A stretch of DNA of 64,000 bases from Apiotrichum sp. Y4204 (GCA_025531455.1 JAMYHL010000026.1:1-64000), one strand, 5' to 3'. Shown: positions 36,301 through 47,877, counted from the first letter of the stretch. Numbers and translations are program-made. The notes: generated from the sequence alone by a model not told the origin.

Positions 36301-36888
36301 CAGCTGACTGGGACAGAGATTGTAGTGCCACAGCGGGCTTGTAAATATGAATGTTATTACCCGTTGCTGTCCGCTTTTGTGAGCCTGTAGGATCTACTGC
36401 TTTTGACCCGTTTATCGGGGACCACAAATCCAGGACGCCACGAGCTCGAACGATGTGCCGAAGAATGTTCAACCTCGGTGGACGGTCTTCATTCCTTCAT
36501 TCAGCAGTCGACGACGAGATGGTTGCACACCTGTGTACAGTGCACCAGGCTGATCCACACTTGGCTAATCAATCAATGGGGGAAGTCGAATTGTATTGTC
36601 CTCGGCCGACAGGACATTACTCTCACAAACAAACGGCTTGCATAATTAACTATCAAATCCGGTCCACTGCTGGCGGAATAATCAAACCGAAATCGAATGC
36701 AATAGGGGCAATAATGCATACGGAGGGAGAACATTTATCACATCTAACACTGAAGAGATACAATATGGTGCATCATGTAAGCCCGGTGAGCATACAATCT
36801 TATCCCGCTCTTATCTTCGAACATGCTGCATGCTGCACGCTGATCGCTGATTGCTGTTTACATGGTATATGGCAAATGAATATTTGAT
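33311..36888. other. AT-enriched gene-free region
   Basis: About 3.6 kb with visibly lower GC than the flanking genes. All open frames are short and show no motif. No tRNA boxes, long terminal repeats or transposase traces recognised. Could be a decayed element or a structural region; I cannot tell from sequence alone. Confidence 0.5.
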
Positions 36889-37661
36889 CTATTGAGCTGC
36901 CTTGCCCTTGAGGTAGGTGGCCACAACTGTTGAGAAGTACTGAGCGTTAGCTGGCGCCCAAGATGTCATCAATGTGCCCTGAAGACTCATTGCATTAAAC
37001 CTGGGGCTTCAATCACTTACCTTTCCTTGCTGCTCAGCAACCTCCAGTTCCTGGGCAGTGGGTGTTCGCTTCCCATCGGCTCCAGCAAGAGTGCTGATGC
37101 CGTAGGGCGATCCACCGTGAACCGACTCAAGGTCGGCGAGGTACGGCGACTGGTATCCGAAGGGCACGTAGATGATTCCCTGGTGGGCAAAGAATGGCAT
37201 TGTGGTGAGGTGTGTGGCCTCCTGCCCGCCATGCTGGGTATTGGTGCTAGTGAACGTGGACGCGAACTTGCCAACCAGGGCGCCCGACGCAAACTGGGCA
37301 CCGGTGCTGTCGAGGAATGCCGAAACCTGGGCGGGGAGGCGTCCGAACCGTGTGGGCGCACCAATCACGAAGCCATCGAGTTCCTGGAGCGCCTCAGGCG
37401 TAATGAGGTCATGTTTGGGCTTGATGCTCAAACCTCCACCCAGCTTGTTGACAAGAGACTCGGGCAGGGTCTCGCGGAACTGAAACTGCTTGACATCGGC
37501 CCCGGTGGATGCGGCACCCTTGGCGATTGCCTCAGCGAGCGTCCCGGTATGGCCGTACATCGAGTACCAAAGGACTCCGATTCGTGCACGTGCGACTGAC
37601 CTGGAGAAAAGGTCAGATGGACAGACAGAAAACCACAAAGGGGCGGATCAATCACTCACAT
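36889..37661 (-). CDS. WrbA-type flavodoxin-like NAD(P)H:quinone oxidoreductase
   Basis: FMN enzyme that reduces quinones by two electrons (fungal Pst2/Ycp4/Rfs1 relatives), a stress defence at membranes or in cytosol. About 205 residues. IGVLWYSMYGHTGTLAEAI is the FMN phosphate loop; GAPTRFGRLPAQVSAFLD, LVGKFASTFTSTNTQHGGQE, HQGIIYVPFGYQ and GGSPYGISTLAGADG are WrbA blocks. The last exon reads GTLMTSWAPANAQYFSTVVA and ends AAQ. The start codon is split: exon 1 ends in AT at 37660, intron 37601-37659 has GTGAGT...CTGAC...CCAG, and exon 2 begins with G, giving MSVARARIGV. Read without splicing, the ATG is followed at once by TGA. Confidence 0.9.
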
Positions 37662-38621
37662 TTTGATGGGCGATGTACTAGGCGTTGGGAAGTGGATGTT
37701 GTGGTGGCTGCGAGGATATCACTCTGCTGCGAGAATGGGTGAAGAGACAGCAGTTGCTGATCACGCTCGGGTTTTTATACAGCGGACGCGACTGGTGGTG
37801 CCATAGCTTGCTCCACTGTTTCTTGATGGTTTGCCGTAAGCCCATAAGTTTAATCAGGTGATGTAATTGATCTTGGTCATGATCTCCAGGAGCGAACCTC
37901 AGGACGGTCACCAAGGGGCTGTTCAGTATTGAGTGGTGACCGGACTAGGACCAAGCTAAAGCGAGGCCATCGAGAAAGCTCACACAGATCAGGGATTAGC
38001 TAGATCGACCAGCATGAACTCATGCCATGCCGTGAATTTGTTAATGCAGCGGCGCGACTCTGCCCCGCGCTTCGTCGATACATGACGTACACCTGAGAGA
38101 AATCTTTCCCACCCCGAGTGTCTGGATTGTCTGGAATTGGCCTCGGTCAGCCTTGGCATCTCCGCTTGTCGTTGGGCCCCTAGTTTCCCGCTGTGTGGAG
38201 GCGATTGGCGATGTACGCGAGACCGGCAAGACGGCTGATCCACTTTCATTCGGGTGAGGCTTCTGGGCTGAAGGTAGCATGAGTGCTGTCCGTGTATGTC
38301 TTGTAGCTAAAGGGCAAGGAGAACAAGATCGATAGATCGATAGCTTAAGAGGTAACAGCATGGATGCTGTTTGGTCTCCTTATCTCCATTTGTCCACATG
38401 TCCATGGCATTCCGTGATCTGATCCCGATCGAGCACAGCCACAGTCGGCAGTGGTGGGTGGTGGTGACGTGGTCGACCGGCACGCACCCAAGCGCGGAAC
38501 AATCGCTGCAGCATATAGTCGGGGCGTGTTTGTTGTCAAGAATGATGTGAACTGTTGCTTTTGCAGCGACTTCGATACCTAGTTTACCTATAACACTTTT
38601 GAGTCACTCCTCATCCTTACC
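37662..38621. other. Divergent intergenic region
   Basis: About 960 bp between the divergent quinone reductase and DUF4267-like genes. No gene or RNA seen. Confidence 0.5.
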
Positions 38622-39127
38622 ATGTATCTCTCCCGCGCGACATGGCAGGCCCTTGGTCTCTCGGTGGCTGGAGGCTATGCTGTATTGGGCGGCTTTGCAA
38701 TCGTCTTCCCGTCCATTGCAGCGAAGACCTTCTTTAACCTCGGCAACGGCGTTGCTCTATGGCCCGTATCCGTTAATGACAGCACATCGGCTGTCATACC
38801 TGGCGATCCGAAGACGAAAACTCAGACGGACGAGACGGTGGGGCTTCTAATGCAACTTCTCGGGGCGCGTGATCTCAGCATCGCAGCGGCAATCATCGCT
38901 CTTGACTGGCAGGGGTGTCATAAGGAGGTTGGCACGGTCGTCCTCGCTGGCATGCTGCTTACTGCCGCTGATGTTGCTGCTGTTTGGTACAGGCGCGGAG
39001 TAGCATTGTGAGTGTACCACCATGTTTTGTGAGACTTCGGCATGCTGATGGCAATAGGGGAACAGCGTTCTTGATTGGTGCAACGCAATGGGGCGTGGTG
39101 GGTTGGGGACTCCAGTTCTGGTATTAG
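38622..39127 (+). CDS. Small membrane protein, DUF4267-like
   Basis: About 149 residues in two exons. Four predicted hydrophobic helices: LGLSVAGGYAVLGGFAIVFP, DLSIAAAIIALDW, EVGTVVLAGMLLTAADVAAVW, and a last exon TAFLIGATQWGVVGWGLQFWY. The block LLGARDLSIAAAI is typical of the fungal and bacterial DUF4267 membrane family, whose function is unknown. The intron donor overlaps an apparent stop (CATTGTGAG); splicing to GGGAACAGC restores a hydrophobic C-terminus. Family call from memory of the motif. Confidence 0.7.
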
Positions 39128-41168
39128 GCTGGTCGAGAAGTCCAATCGTGGTCTTCTGTATCCGCAGAAACAGGGTTCTTCTCCGAAGAGTTGCTGTGCA
39201 CCATAACAGACACGTTAATGAACGCCGCTGCGAAAGATGTGGACGTTTTGCCGGACGCGTGGTGGACGGGTGAAGTATGACGCGCCTAATGTTCAGGCTG
39301 TTGATGATCTCCAACATCGCAACGTTGGCGAGGCGACCTCGTCTCCCTGAGGAGCTGAGATCCACGCTGGACAGGCCGGTTCAACCGCCCCGGATCCGCA
39401 ATGAGCCTTTGAGGCCGTTGCGGCCCAAGGCAGACAACTGTGCTTGCCAAATCCTCCAAGGGATGTAAACTCACCAAATGGACTGCCGATCTCGGATGCG
39501 GTTCAAGAACGCCGGTAAGATATCGGGGTTTGCTTCTCAGGGTCATTGGATAAGACTGCACAGTGCTCACCACAAGCCCTGTGGGTAGGACTGATGATCA
39601 GTCAGCATCAACCCAACGCGTTGGTAAACAGCACAAGAGAATCGGAAAGCAACTGAAAGGGAGAAATCATCTCAGGGGAGGTGGCGTGCGGTGACTTGCA
39701 ACTGGCAATCTCATACAGTATCTCAGCTCGGTGGCTTGGAGCACTGGATGTGTGGCGGCGATCTCATGGAGCGGCAATTAAAGCCTGGCCGTACGAAGAG
39801 ATCACATGCGCGAACTTTACAACGCTGTTCAGACCTGAACAAGGTGTGGACAGTCACTGTGGACCTCGTGAGTGAGGATCATGAACAGTGGTGCAAGACC
39901 GGAAAGATCACGTCGACGACCACGCTGCGCACAAACATTCAGACTCAGTTGATTGAGTGCAAAGCTGAGAGGAACAGTGCGGTAACAGGTCACAGCAGTC
40001 CTCCTCTTGCCACCTTGCCGACGCCTATATCCCAATGTGCACAGTATTCCAATGAGGATTGTGAAACATGCAAGTGCTTGTGGCATGGACGTTGGTTAGG
40101 CCGGAGTCGAGACGCGTTTGAGCAGCTGTCCCGCATAGCACCTTGCAGCAGCCACCACCTGATGATGAATGTACGTATGGTCGGGTATTACGTTCGCAAC
40201 GCGCTTCCCTTCAAGTTGTGGACCTCCGTGATGTGCTTGTCGCCACGAGATCCGTGACATTTCCAAGCTTCCAAGGGCAAGACTTGTCAAGATAGTCTGG
40301 CATGACACTCCTTATTCACCAATTGCAGTGGAATGGATGCACACGGGGTTCGCCACCATGGACCATGTAGCCGTGGTAGCCGAGATATGTGACAAACTGT
40401 ACTGTACGCACCACGCTCCAAAGGGTTCTGGGTGGGGCGGCTGGGGGGGCCAAGGATCCCAGGATAGATTAGGATGAAAAGTGCCGACGCGTACCTGACA
40501 GCCTCATGGGATGGTGGATCCATATGCTGCTACGCGCTACGAAAAGGAGCACGCCGCCCGGAACATCCTCGCAGTCTGAGCAATTGAGTGAGAGACTGAC
40601 TGATCAAGCGGGCCCCATGGGCAACAGATCGACAGATCGCCTTTTGCCTTGTGATTGGAGCTCTACTGGTTTAGATACCGATTTGGTTTGCCCGGGCCAT
40701 GATACAGACAGTCTGCTTTCAACCACGACCCATTGTGCCTGGCAGTTTAACGAGGTTCATCATGGTTTGCCCGGACCTCGAGACTGCACCACTACTACTT
40801 ACAACTACTACTGAAAGCAACCATAGTGTCGGTTTGCCCGTTACCCCAAGATATCTATGCGCATCCTGAACGACGCACAGTATCTCTAAGGACTGGATAC
40901 ACTCAGGAACGCAACACGTCCGCTCGGATGCAACATTACACATCGTGTGGTGCCCTTGGTGGGCACGGTCCGCTATCGCCAGCACATGTAAAAGGACGGT
41001 ATCGGTAGCTCTGTAGAGCCTTCGTCCCTCATCTTACTGTGTGAAGTCTTTCTCACTCCTTCACCTCGCTGAACACGGAACTGGTCGACTTGAGTGGAGC
41101 TTTCCACTAGCCTTGCCACTCGCCATCATCGTGTCGTGGAAGATCGAACAGCTCCCCCCCTGGTCAAA
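39128..41168. other. Intergenic region upstream of permease
   Basis: About 2 kb. A 188-codon frame at 39691-40257 is in chance range and shows no family. Three copies of a 10-mer lie close to the permease (next entry). Confidence 0.5.
40685..40840 (+). promoter_or_regulatory. Three GGTTTGCCCG copies upstream of permease
   Basis: Exact 10-mers at 40685-40694, 40764-40773 and 40831-40840, all in the same orientation, spaced 79 and 67 bp, and 330-480 bp before the permease ATG. Repetition suggests binding sites; the factor is unknown. Confidence 0.4.
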
Positions 41169-43037
41169 ATGACGAACGACATCGAGTTGCATGCGACACA
41201 ATCGCGCTCGCATGACAGCGATAGCAAAAAGAATGCTGGGACCGTTGAAGTGAACGCGGTCACGCACGAGATCGAGCTTGATCGTCGTTTCTCTTTCACG
41301 GCATGTTTGGGGTTGGCATTTTCACTTCTCAACTCGTGGACTGGTGAGTCCGTTGTTTCCTTTGTGGTCAAACTCGTGCATAAGGAAGAGGACACTGACT
41401 TACCCAGCAATGTAAGCAGGCCCGAAGGATTTTGGCGCTTCATGCTAATTGTTTAGGTCTGCGTCACTGACATTCGTGCTGGGATCCGGTGGCCAAGTGG
41501 CGATGATATGGGGATTGGTCGTTTCGGCTATTGGAACTGGCCTGATGGCCGTATCACTGTGCGTGGCGTAACCAATGTGACGAGCACCGACTGACTTGGA
41601 ATACAGTGCCGAAATCTGCCATGTGTTCCCACTTTCTGGTGGCCAATATGACTGGACATGTAGGTGAACGATCAGCTGCAGGACTAACCCCACCCAGTCT
41701 GTATCGCAACACCACGATGGAGGAACGGCGTCTCATTCTTTGTGGGATGGCTCGCCTGCGCTGGCTATACAACTCTGTTTGCTGGAGGCGGTGCTCTCTG
41801 CATGCAGTTTGTTCTCGGCCTCCTATCAATCTTCGACCCGGAGTATGTTCCCAAGAACTGGCACACGTTCCTGTTATTCCTGGCTTTCCCGCTGTCGGCT
41901 GCCATGCTCAACCTCTTTGGCGTTCGAATTCTGCCAATGCTCGACCGCTTGTCCTACATGTTTGGTATCGCTGGCATTGTTATGGTTTCCATAACGCTGC
42001 TGGCTTGTTCCCGCGGAAAGTATCAGAATGCCAAGGAGGTTTTCGCCACCTTCAACAATGCCACCGGTTGGCCTGATGGAATGTCTTTCATTCTTGGCTT
42101 GCTCCAAAGCACAGTGGGCCTCACTGCGTTCGATGCCGCTAGCCATATGGTGGAAGAAATCCCCAAACCTGCAAAGAACGCTCCTCGCATCATGGTGCTT
42201 GCCGTTGTTCTGGGCTCCACTACTGCCTGGATCTTCATGGTCGTTATCCTCTTTTGCCTCAGTGACTTTGAAGCTGTCGCAGCCTCGCCTGCAGGGCCGC
42301 TCGTCACAATTTATTACCAGTCGACCAAGAGTCTTGCAGGAGTAGGTTTGGTTTTATTTGATTTTCATTTTTTTTTTCTTCATTCCTGTTTGCTTACCGT
42401 TTTAGTCAACCTGCCTTGTCATGTTCAACCTTGTCACCATGTTCATGGCGGTGCAGTGCTGCTGCACTGTAGCCTCGCGCATGGTCATGTCCTTCTCTCG
42501 TGACCGGGGTCTTGGTCCAGTTTCCCCATACCTTGCCCGCATCCACCCTCGCCTCATGGTCCCGGCCTGGTCGATTACCGTGCTTTCCGTCTGGGTCATC
42601 ATCTTCGGCTGTATCTACCTGGGATCATCGGTGGCACTTACTGCCATCATGTCCTCGGCAGTCGTCCTTCTTCAAGTGTCGTACTTCATTCCCATTGCGA
42701 TTATTTTCTGGCGTGGTGACACTGCCTTCGGAGGACATACTCACAAATGGTCTCTTGGTCGATGGCGTCGTGAGTTTTGCCTTGTGATTCGTTTTGCAGA
42801 AACCCTAACAACCCAGGTCCAGTCAACTTTGGTGCCCTCGCCTTCGCTGCTGTCACTGGCGTTTGCTTTCTGTTCCCTCCGGTACTGCCCGTTAGCGGCT
42901 CAACAGTCAACTACGCTGTGGTGGTAGTGGCCATCGTTGCCCTGCTTGCCACTATCACTTGGGCAATCGACGGGCGTAAGCACTTTTACGGCCCTCTGGA
43001 TCTTGAGGAACGTCTTGCTGCCAACAAGAATAACTAG
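41169..43037 (+). CDS. Amino-acid/GABA/choline-type permease (APC superfamily)
   Basis: Plasma or vacuolar membrane transporter with about 12 helices, around 530 residues in several exons. Early blocks are FTACLGLAFSLLNSWTA, GLVVSAIGTGLMAVSLAEICHVFPLSGGQYDW and FFVGWLACAGYTTLFAGGGAL. TAFDAASHMVEEIPKPAKNAPRIM is the conserved loop of the amino acid/choline transporter subfamily (Uga4, Hnm1 and relatives), followed by VASRMVMSFSRDRGLGPVSPYLA. The tail ends in a hydrophilic NKNN. Substrate cannot be fixed from sequence; GABA, choline or another amine or amino acid is possible. Start MTNDIELHATQ is followed by an acidic and polar cytosolic N-terminus, as in the family. Confidence 0.88.
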
Positions 43038-44156
43038 ATTTGCTTGCCATACTCAGGCGGTGTACGAATAGTGTCGAACATGACTATGTGGGGTGTGTGG
43101 GACATGTGGTGATATGTGTGAGTTTGAAAGCAGGATCGCATATTAAGCAATGGTAGTTAGTATAAGATAGGAGGAGCAACTGCGTATGTACTCCCATACC
43201 TGACGTATCCAACTGATATTGGACGTCAACGCACGGCCTGTTAATACTACTGTCTTGCTGCGAGTATGATGGATGGAGAGGATGGGTGTCAAGCGGAATC
43301 TAGTGCAAGTGTATGACGATGGGAAAGGAAGGGTGTTGAAGGGGAAACCTACCAGGTTGATGATGCAGCATAACACATCATGGATCATGGATCATGGATC
43401 ATCTATTATTCGTCTTTGATTCCGCCAAGTCTGCTCTGCATGGATAGAGTCAGTGCGTGTGAGTGTGAGAGCGAGGGAAGACGATCGTGTGTTCTGGGGG
43501 CGGTTGTTCAGCTGGGTGCGAATGATGGGGGGACCGTTGATGGGAAATTAGTCTTTCACGTTCTTTCGCCAGCAGATTTCTGTGCCTTCCATTGATACAT
43601 AAACCAAGACGCGAAAGGAACCATTGAACAATCACTTCTGCTTTGTCCTCTTTACTCCCTGCGACATACCTCTTAGTGTCAACAGTCCAATCGTTCAACT
43701 TCCCACAAACAGAAGCCGATGGCTTGTCATACCACTCCTGCTCATTATTTACAACAGGGTTCCCCTCCAACATCGACCTGCTCACCGACAATTCTACTTC
43801 AGTATCTTCTCCTGAAGCGTCCGCTTTCATTCTCGCTCATTCTGTCCCCAAAGTCACCAACATGAATCAGATGGCGCCCAGTCTCGAAGTAAAACATCAT
43901 GTGTGAACCGTACTGATCAAACAGCCAAACATTCAAACACTGCCAATAGGCATCCCGTTGCCCGGCAATCTCACCCCTTTCACAATCCGAAATTCGCCAC
44001 CCGCTATGCCAAGCTGCCAACAATTCAAACCAGCTGCAGTGCCAGCTAAACATGTAAGTTCGACCCACTTACCATTGCTAACTACAGACCGATCGCCTTC
44101 ATCGGGGGAACCTTCTCGCTGGTTCTCCAGGGTTCGCGCTGTTAGCTCGGATCAAC
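43038..44156. other. Intergenic region
   Basis: About 1.1 kb. Holds a short ATCATGG tandem at 43377-43402. Open frames are not supported. Confidence 0.5.
43377..43402. repeat. 7-bp tandem ATCATGG, 3.7 copies
   Basis: Seen directly as three full copies and a partial one. No function inferred. Confidence 0.9.
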
Positions 44157-44702
44157 ATGAGTTCGACTGCAGTCCTCATCGAGGGAAGCCGCTCCACTGC
44201 TTCCGGAAGGTCTAACGTTCTCCAAGACTCCGGCGCTGCCAATACCCAGCTTCGTGGTCCAGACCGTGACAGCAAGGCCTCGACCTCTTACCGTCGTCGA
44301 GCCCGCCGAAAGCGGGCAGCGCCGCCGTACCAGAAAAAGAGTCGCAAAGGTCTCTCAACCTCTTCTGGACACTCAAACGTCGGAGGTAACTTTCCCCCTT
44401 CGTCATCTGCTACTGTCCCCTCCCAAGCGACGATCCCGGCTCTAGAAGAGGACACACCTAACAAACGGCAAAGACGGAGCCGCCTGAAGCGCCTTCGCGT
44501 GAGCATGCTAACTGCGCTTGGCGGTGATCTTAAGCCATGGGAGGCTGCGCAAGCTCAACGATGGGCATGGAAACACCGCGTCAAGTCCGTAGATGCTAGC
44601 GACGCTGCAACTTGGGGTAAGTTCTACCGCCGTGCTGGGGTGGACGTGTCTCAAGAGATGGAGGAGACGGAGGAGATGGAGGAGATTGAAGAGGTGGAGT
44701 AG
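44157..44702 (+). CDS. Hypothetical basic protein with acidic repeat tail
   Basis: Not recognised. 181 codons, third positions C/G/T-rich as in real genes here. Residues 40-60 are strongly basic (YRRRARRKRAAPPYQKKSRKG) and a second basic patch NKRQRRSRLKRLRVS lies near 105-120, suggesting nuclear or nucleic-acid binding. The helix PWEAAQAQRWAWKHRV follows. The tail (QEMEETEEMEEIEEVE) is encoded by the start of a GAGATGGAG repeat, in which the stop also lies. A GGTAAGT at about 44615 is a good donor, so the true 3' part may instead be spliced elsewhere. Confidence 0.45.
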   Translation: MSSTAVLIEGSRSTASGRSNVLQDSGAANTQLRGPDRDSKASTSYRRRARRKRAAPPYQKKSRKGLSTSSGHSNVGGNFPPSSSATVPSQATIPALEEDTPNKRQRRSRLKRLRVSMLTALGGDLKPWEAAQAQRWAWKHRVKSVDASDAATWGKFYRRAGVDVSQEMEETEEMEEIEEVE

Positions 44703-44799
44703 ATGGAGTAGATGGAGAAGTTGGAGGAGAGGGAGGAGAGGGAGAGAGAGGGCGTAGATGGAAAAGGTGGAGTAGATGGAGGGGATGGAGGAGAAGGAA
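44654..44799. repeat. Purine-rich GAGATGGAG-type degenerate repeat
   Basis: About 145 bp of degenerate 6/9/12-bp purine units (GAGATGGAG, GTAGATGGA) on the plus strand. It begins within the upstream reading frame and continues past its stop. Confidence 0.85.
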
Positions 44800-46965
44800 T
44801 AAATTCAGACGGCACAGGATGCCCAGAACGACAACAAGTTGTGATCCGACAGCGCTCAAAGGGGGTCCAAGGTGTTGTACATCAGCGCAAGCAGTCTTCC
44901 GTAGTGTAAATGTTAGCAAATGTGAGGGTGATGTAAGGAGCCCTGAGAAATGTCCCGTCATGTGAGAACAGCCAGTGTGGTGAGCCTGCACAAGTCTCTG
45001 TACCTAACCCTCTCACAGATTCTGTACAGATTTGTCGCCTGTGTGTTTGGCAAACGGCTTGCTTCATTGATCAAACTTAATCGAAGGCTGTGGTGTCTGC
45101 TGAAAGTTTGTGTTGAAGTGCGTTCCCTACATCGATAGGCGAAGCGGTGATGCCGTATCGACGAGACATTCTGTTGCTGGGTTGAGATGGGATGAAGAGA
45201 AGATGACCGAGTTCGAGTGCATCGAGTGGATTGATCCAGTAGTGAAAGGCTCCGTTGACAGCGCGTGTCACTTGCCCTCTGAAAGTGTGGGGTCCCCAAG
45301 GAGTGGAAGCGGCCGATCAGCACCGTCTTCGGTGGCCACACACGCGAGCGGTTTCCCGCGACGCGCGACCGGTTGATTAGAGGCTCGATCTTCACGATTG
45401 TAATCCAGGGCCCAGGAAGCAAGGGGCAAGGACCTCGTCTGTATAGGTAGAACGCGTCGCGACGCGTCTAACATGGCTACCAAGTCGTGCCGCTGCACTC
45501 ACCTGGCAGAACCGAATCGGAGTGGTACAGTCCGCTTTGAACTCCCCCTTTCTCACATGCTTCGGTTACTGACAGCGGACATACGCGCACACTTGGGTTG
45601 TACCTTGACAAGGCAGGGAAGAGCTGCTCACATGATCGCCGCACATCTCGGTGCGTACGACGTTTGTACGTGTGTGCTGTGTGCCTATGAGAGCGGCCTC
45701 AGCGGCGGGAGAAGTAGTCATACGGCTAGTTCAACACGGCATGGCAGACTGTACAAGTCTTGTGCCGTAGTGGAGCACTTGTTCAGTGGAGCATTTGCCA
45801 GGTGCGGGTTACGAGACTCCGCAGCGCGAGAGCCGATAGTTGTTCGCGCGGCATCCGGCGAGGCCATATGCCAGGAAGCCAATGGGTCTTCGGAATCAGT
45901 ACACGTACTGTACATATGTTGTACAGAATGCACCCATGTGGCTCCGAGATCTCACCTTATCTAGATTTGGCGTTGACCATTGTATCCGTATGAATCCAAT
46001 TACCCAAGTCGCTGGCCCCCGGAACCTGCACATGTTGCACAGCAAACAGGTCATCGTATCAAGCGTAACAGCTGTATACGGTCGTTGCAATCTCGCAGAC
46101 GATCTCGTCACTTTTCAACGCAGATCCCATGACGACGTCGGATCCGCTGAATCCGTGTTTCACAGGTGGGGCGAGGCCAGTCGAGGCCAGAAGCCCAAGG
46201 CCACAGAGGGAATTCCATTCAGCTGCTGATCGTCGCCGATGTGGTCGACGAAACGCGCGGACCAGGGGTCGGGCGGGACGCGGAACCGGAAAGGATTAAG
46301 GGTGGAGTGATCGGAGTGGAAGAGCTACGGTGCTGTTAGGCTGTGCTTGGGGGCTTGGGGGGGCTGTTCTTAATAGACTTAAATAAACCCTAGTTTCAAT
46401 GGTGGCAATCCGCGAATCAACCCCTTCGGGCGCCAAGAGAGAGCAGCAGGCTTGTGGCCTAGTGGAGGCCATCTCGAGGCTGTGCAAACCTACGACGCAG
46501 GCATACGGACCCAGTTACTGATATCCCAGATATTCCAGACCACAGTCGTAGTAGTAATGGTGGTGCTCGTCGTACGCCGCCTTTTCCGTTGTTGTCATGC
46601 TGTACAGACGGCAACGCGCTAACTCTGCTCTGCCGTGCGATCTGCCGATCTGACGCCCATTGACAGCATGCCAAGCAACACCCCCTCCGCTGATCCAGCT
46701 TGGAGCTGGTGCAAGCTGGCCCTCAGCTGATTCCCATGTGCCTTGTTCAGGCTGTGCACCTCTCACCGCCTGTTATCTCGTCTCGCGCTCTTCAGCAAGT
46801 ATGTATGGTGTGCCTTTATATACAAAGCGAACACATCTGCAGTGATCTCAATCGCCCATCCTCCCGACTTGTCTGCCCCTCGACGTGTTCCCTACCATCC
46901 ATTCTAGCGACGACTACGGCTTGTAACTTCACTTCCCCTTCGTCAACCGCCGGCCCTCATCCATT
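44703..46965. other. Intergenic region
   Basis: About 2.3 kb. A 163-codon frame begins at 45473 close to a palindrome (next entry), but its composition and lack of motifs do not support it. No RNA gene recognised. Confidence 0.45.
45452..45467. promoter_or_regulatory. 16-bp palindrome with two MCB boxes
   Basis: ACGCGTCGCGACGCGT is a perfect palindrome containing two ACGCGT cell-cycle boxes. A TTTCCCGCGA E2F-like string lies about 100 bp upstream (near 45351). The nearest supported downstream gene starts at 46966, so the target is unclear. Confidence 0.4.
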
Positions 46966-47463
46966 ATGCCCTCCCTCGAGAACCGTGACTACTACTACGA
47001 TTACGGCCGCCGCTACCGCAATGGCCTTACTGGTGGCGTCATTGCAGCCATTGTCATCGTCGTTTTGTTCGTTGTCATCTCCATCATCTGCTGTGCTCTT
47101 TGGTGGTGTGGCCTGTGCCGCATGTCCAAGCGCAACAAGAAGCGCCGTGAAGACTTCCAACGTAATCAGGCCGCTCTTCAAGCCCAGCAGGCCCAGCAAC
47201 CGATGTTCAATCAGCCAGTCATGTACTACCAACCCGGATACGGCCAGGCCCCATACGGCCAGCCTGGATACAGCCAGCCCGCTTACCCTCAAGGAGGCTA
47301 CCCCCCGCCAGGCCACCGTGGCCTCGACGAGACACCGACTGGCCCCAACAGCCCCCCTCTCAGCCAGCCCGGCACCGCCCATGCTCCTAACTACGACGCT
47401 GGCTTTACTCCCAATCACAACACCGGCTTCACTTCCAACAACGACAACGTTTACAAGCCTTAA
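46966..47463 (+). CDS. Single-span membrane protein with Pro/Gln/Tyr-rich tail
   Basis: 166 codons, no intron. A short tyrosine-rich N-terminus (DYYYDYGRRYRNG) precedes one strong membrane helix, VIAAIVIVVLFVVISIICCA, followed by CGLCRMSKRNKKRRED, whose Cys and basic residues suggest palmitoylation and a cytosolic side. The tail has repeats of the PGYGQAPYGQPGYSQPAYPQ type and ends NVYKP. The layout (one span, juxtamembrane basic block, Pro-rich tail with possible PY-type motifs) resembles yeast Rcr1/Rcr2, which bind ubiquitin-ligase adaptors, but similarity is of layout only. Confidence 0.7.
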   Translation: MPSLENRDYYYDYGRRYRNGLTGGVIAAIVIVVLFVVISIICCALWWCGLCRMSKRNKKRREDFQRNQAALQAQQAQQPMFNQPVMYYQPGYGQAPYGQPGYSQPAYPQGGYPPPGHRGLDETPTGPNSPPLSQPGTAHAPNYDAGFTPNHNTGFTSNNDNVYKP

Positions 47464-47877
47464 TCAAGAACCGGAAGCCCTATCACTGTCGAGATCGCGC
47501 CGCACCACACTGGAGGCGACCGGGATCGACGTGAATCGCCGACTCGCTTCAAGACGAAGAAGGCGATGAGAGACCGAGAGAGCCGTGCCGAGAGTACTGT
47601 TTAAGAGTCATGTATTCTAACTATACCCATGTCATGTCGTTATATGTGTTGATCTTGCCCGGTTTAATGCTCATCGCTTGACTAATGAAGGAGGCGGCAA
47701 GTTGCGCTCAAACGAAGCCACCTTCCCGCTCCGTGAAGTACTGTTTGCGTTCAGCTGCCGTGCTCAACATCATCCACAAAGTCCACTCAATGTACATCAA
47801 AACCCCTCGAGTCTTCGAGTCTAACAGTTGGTATCGCAGATGTGCCCTTACACGCCCAGATTACAAATTACCACTGG
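47464..47877. other. Convergent intergenic region
   Basis: About 410 bp between two stops. Nothing seen. Confidence 0.6.

Noticed and set aside
39691..40257. 188-codon frame upstream of the permease
   Set aside because: Length is within chance for the window and there is no recognisable motif or splice partner.
45473..45964. 163-codon frame after the MCB palindrome
   Set aside because: Composition unlike neighbouring genes and no family. Kept only as a possible transcript in the findings.
46957..47418. 153-codon minus-strand frame
   Set aside because: Antisense shadow of the single-span membrane protein.
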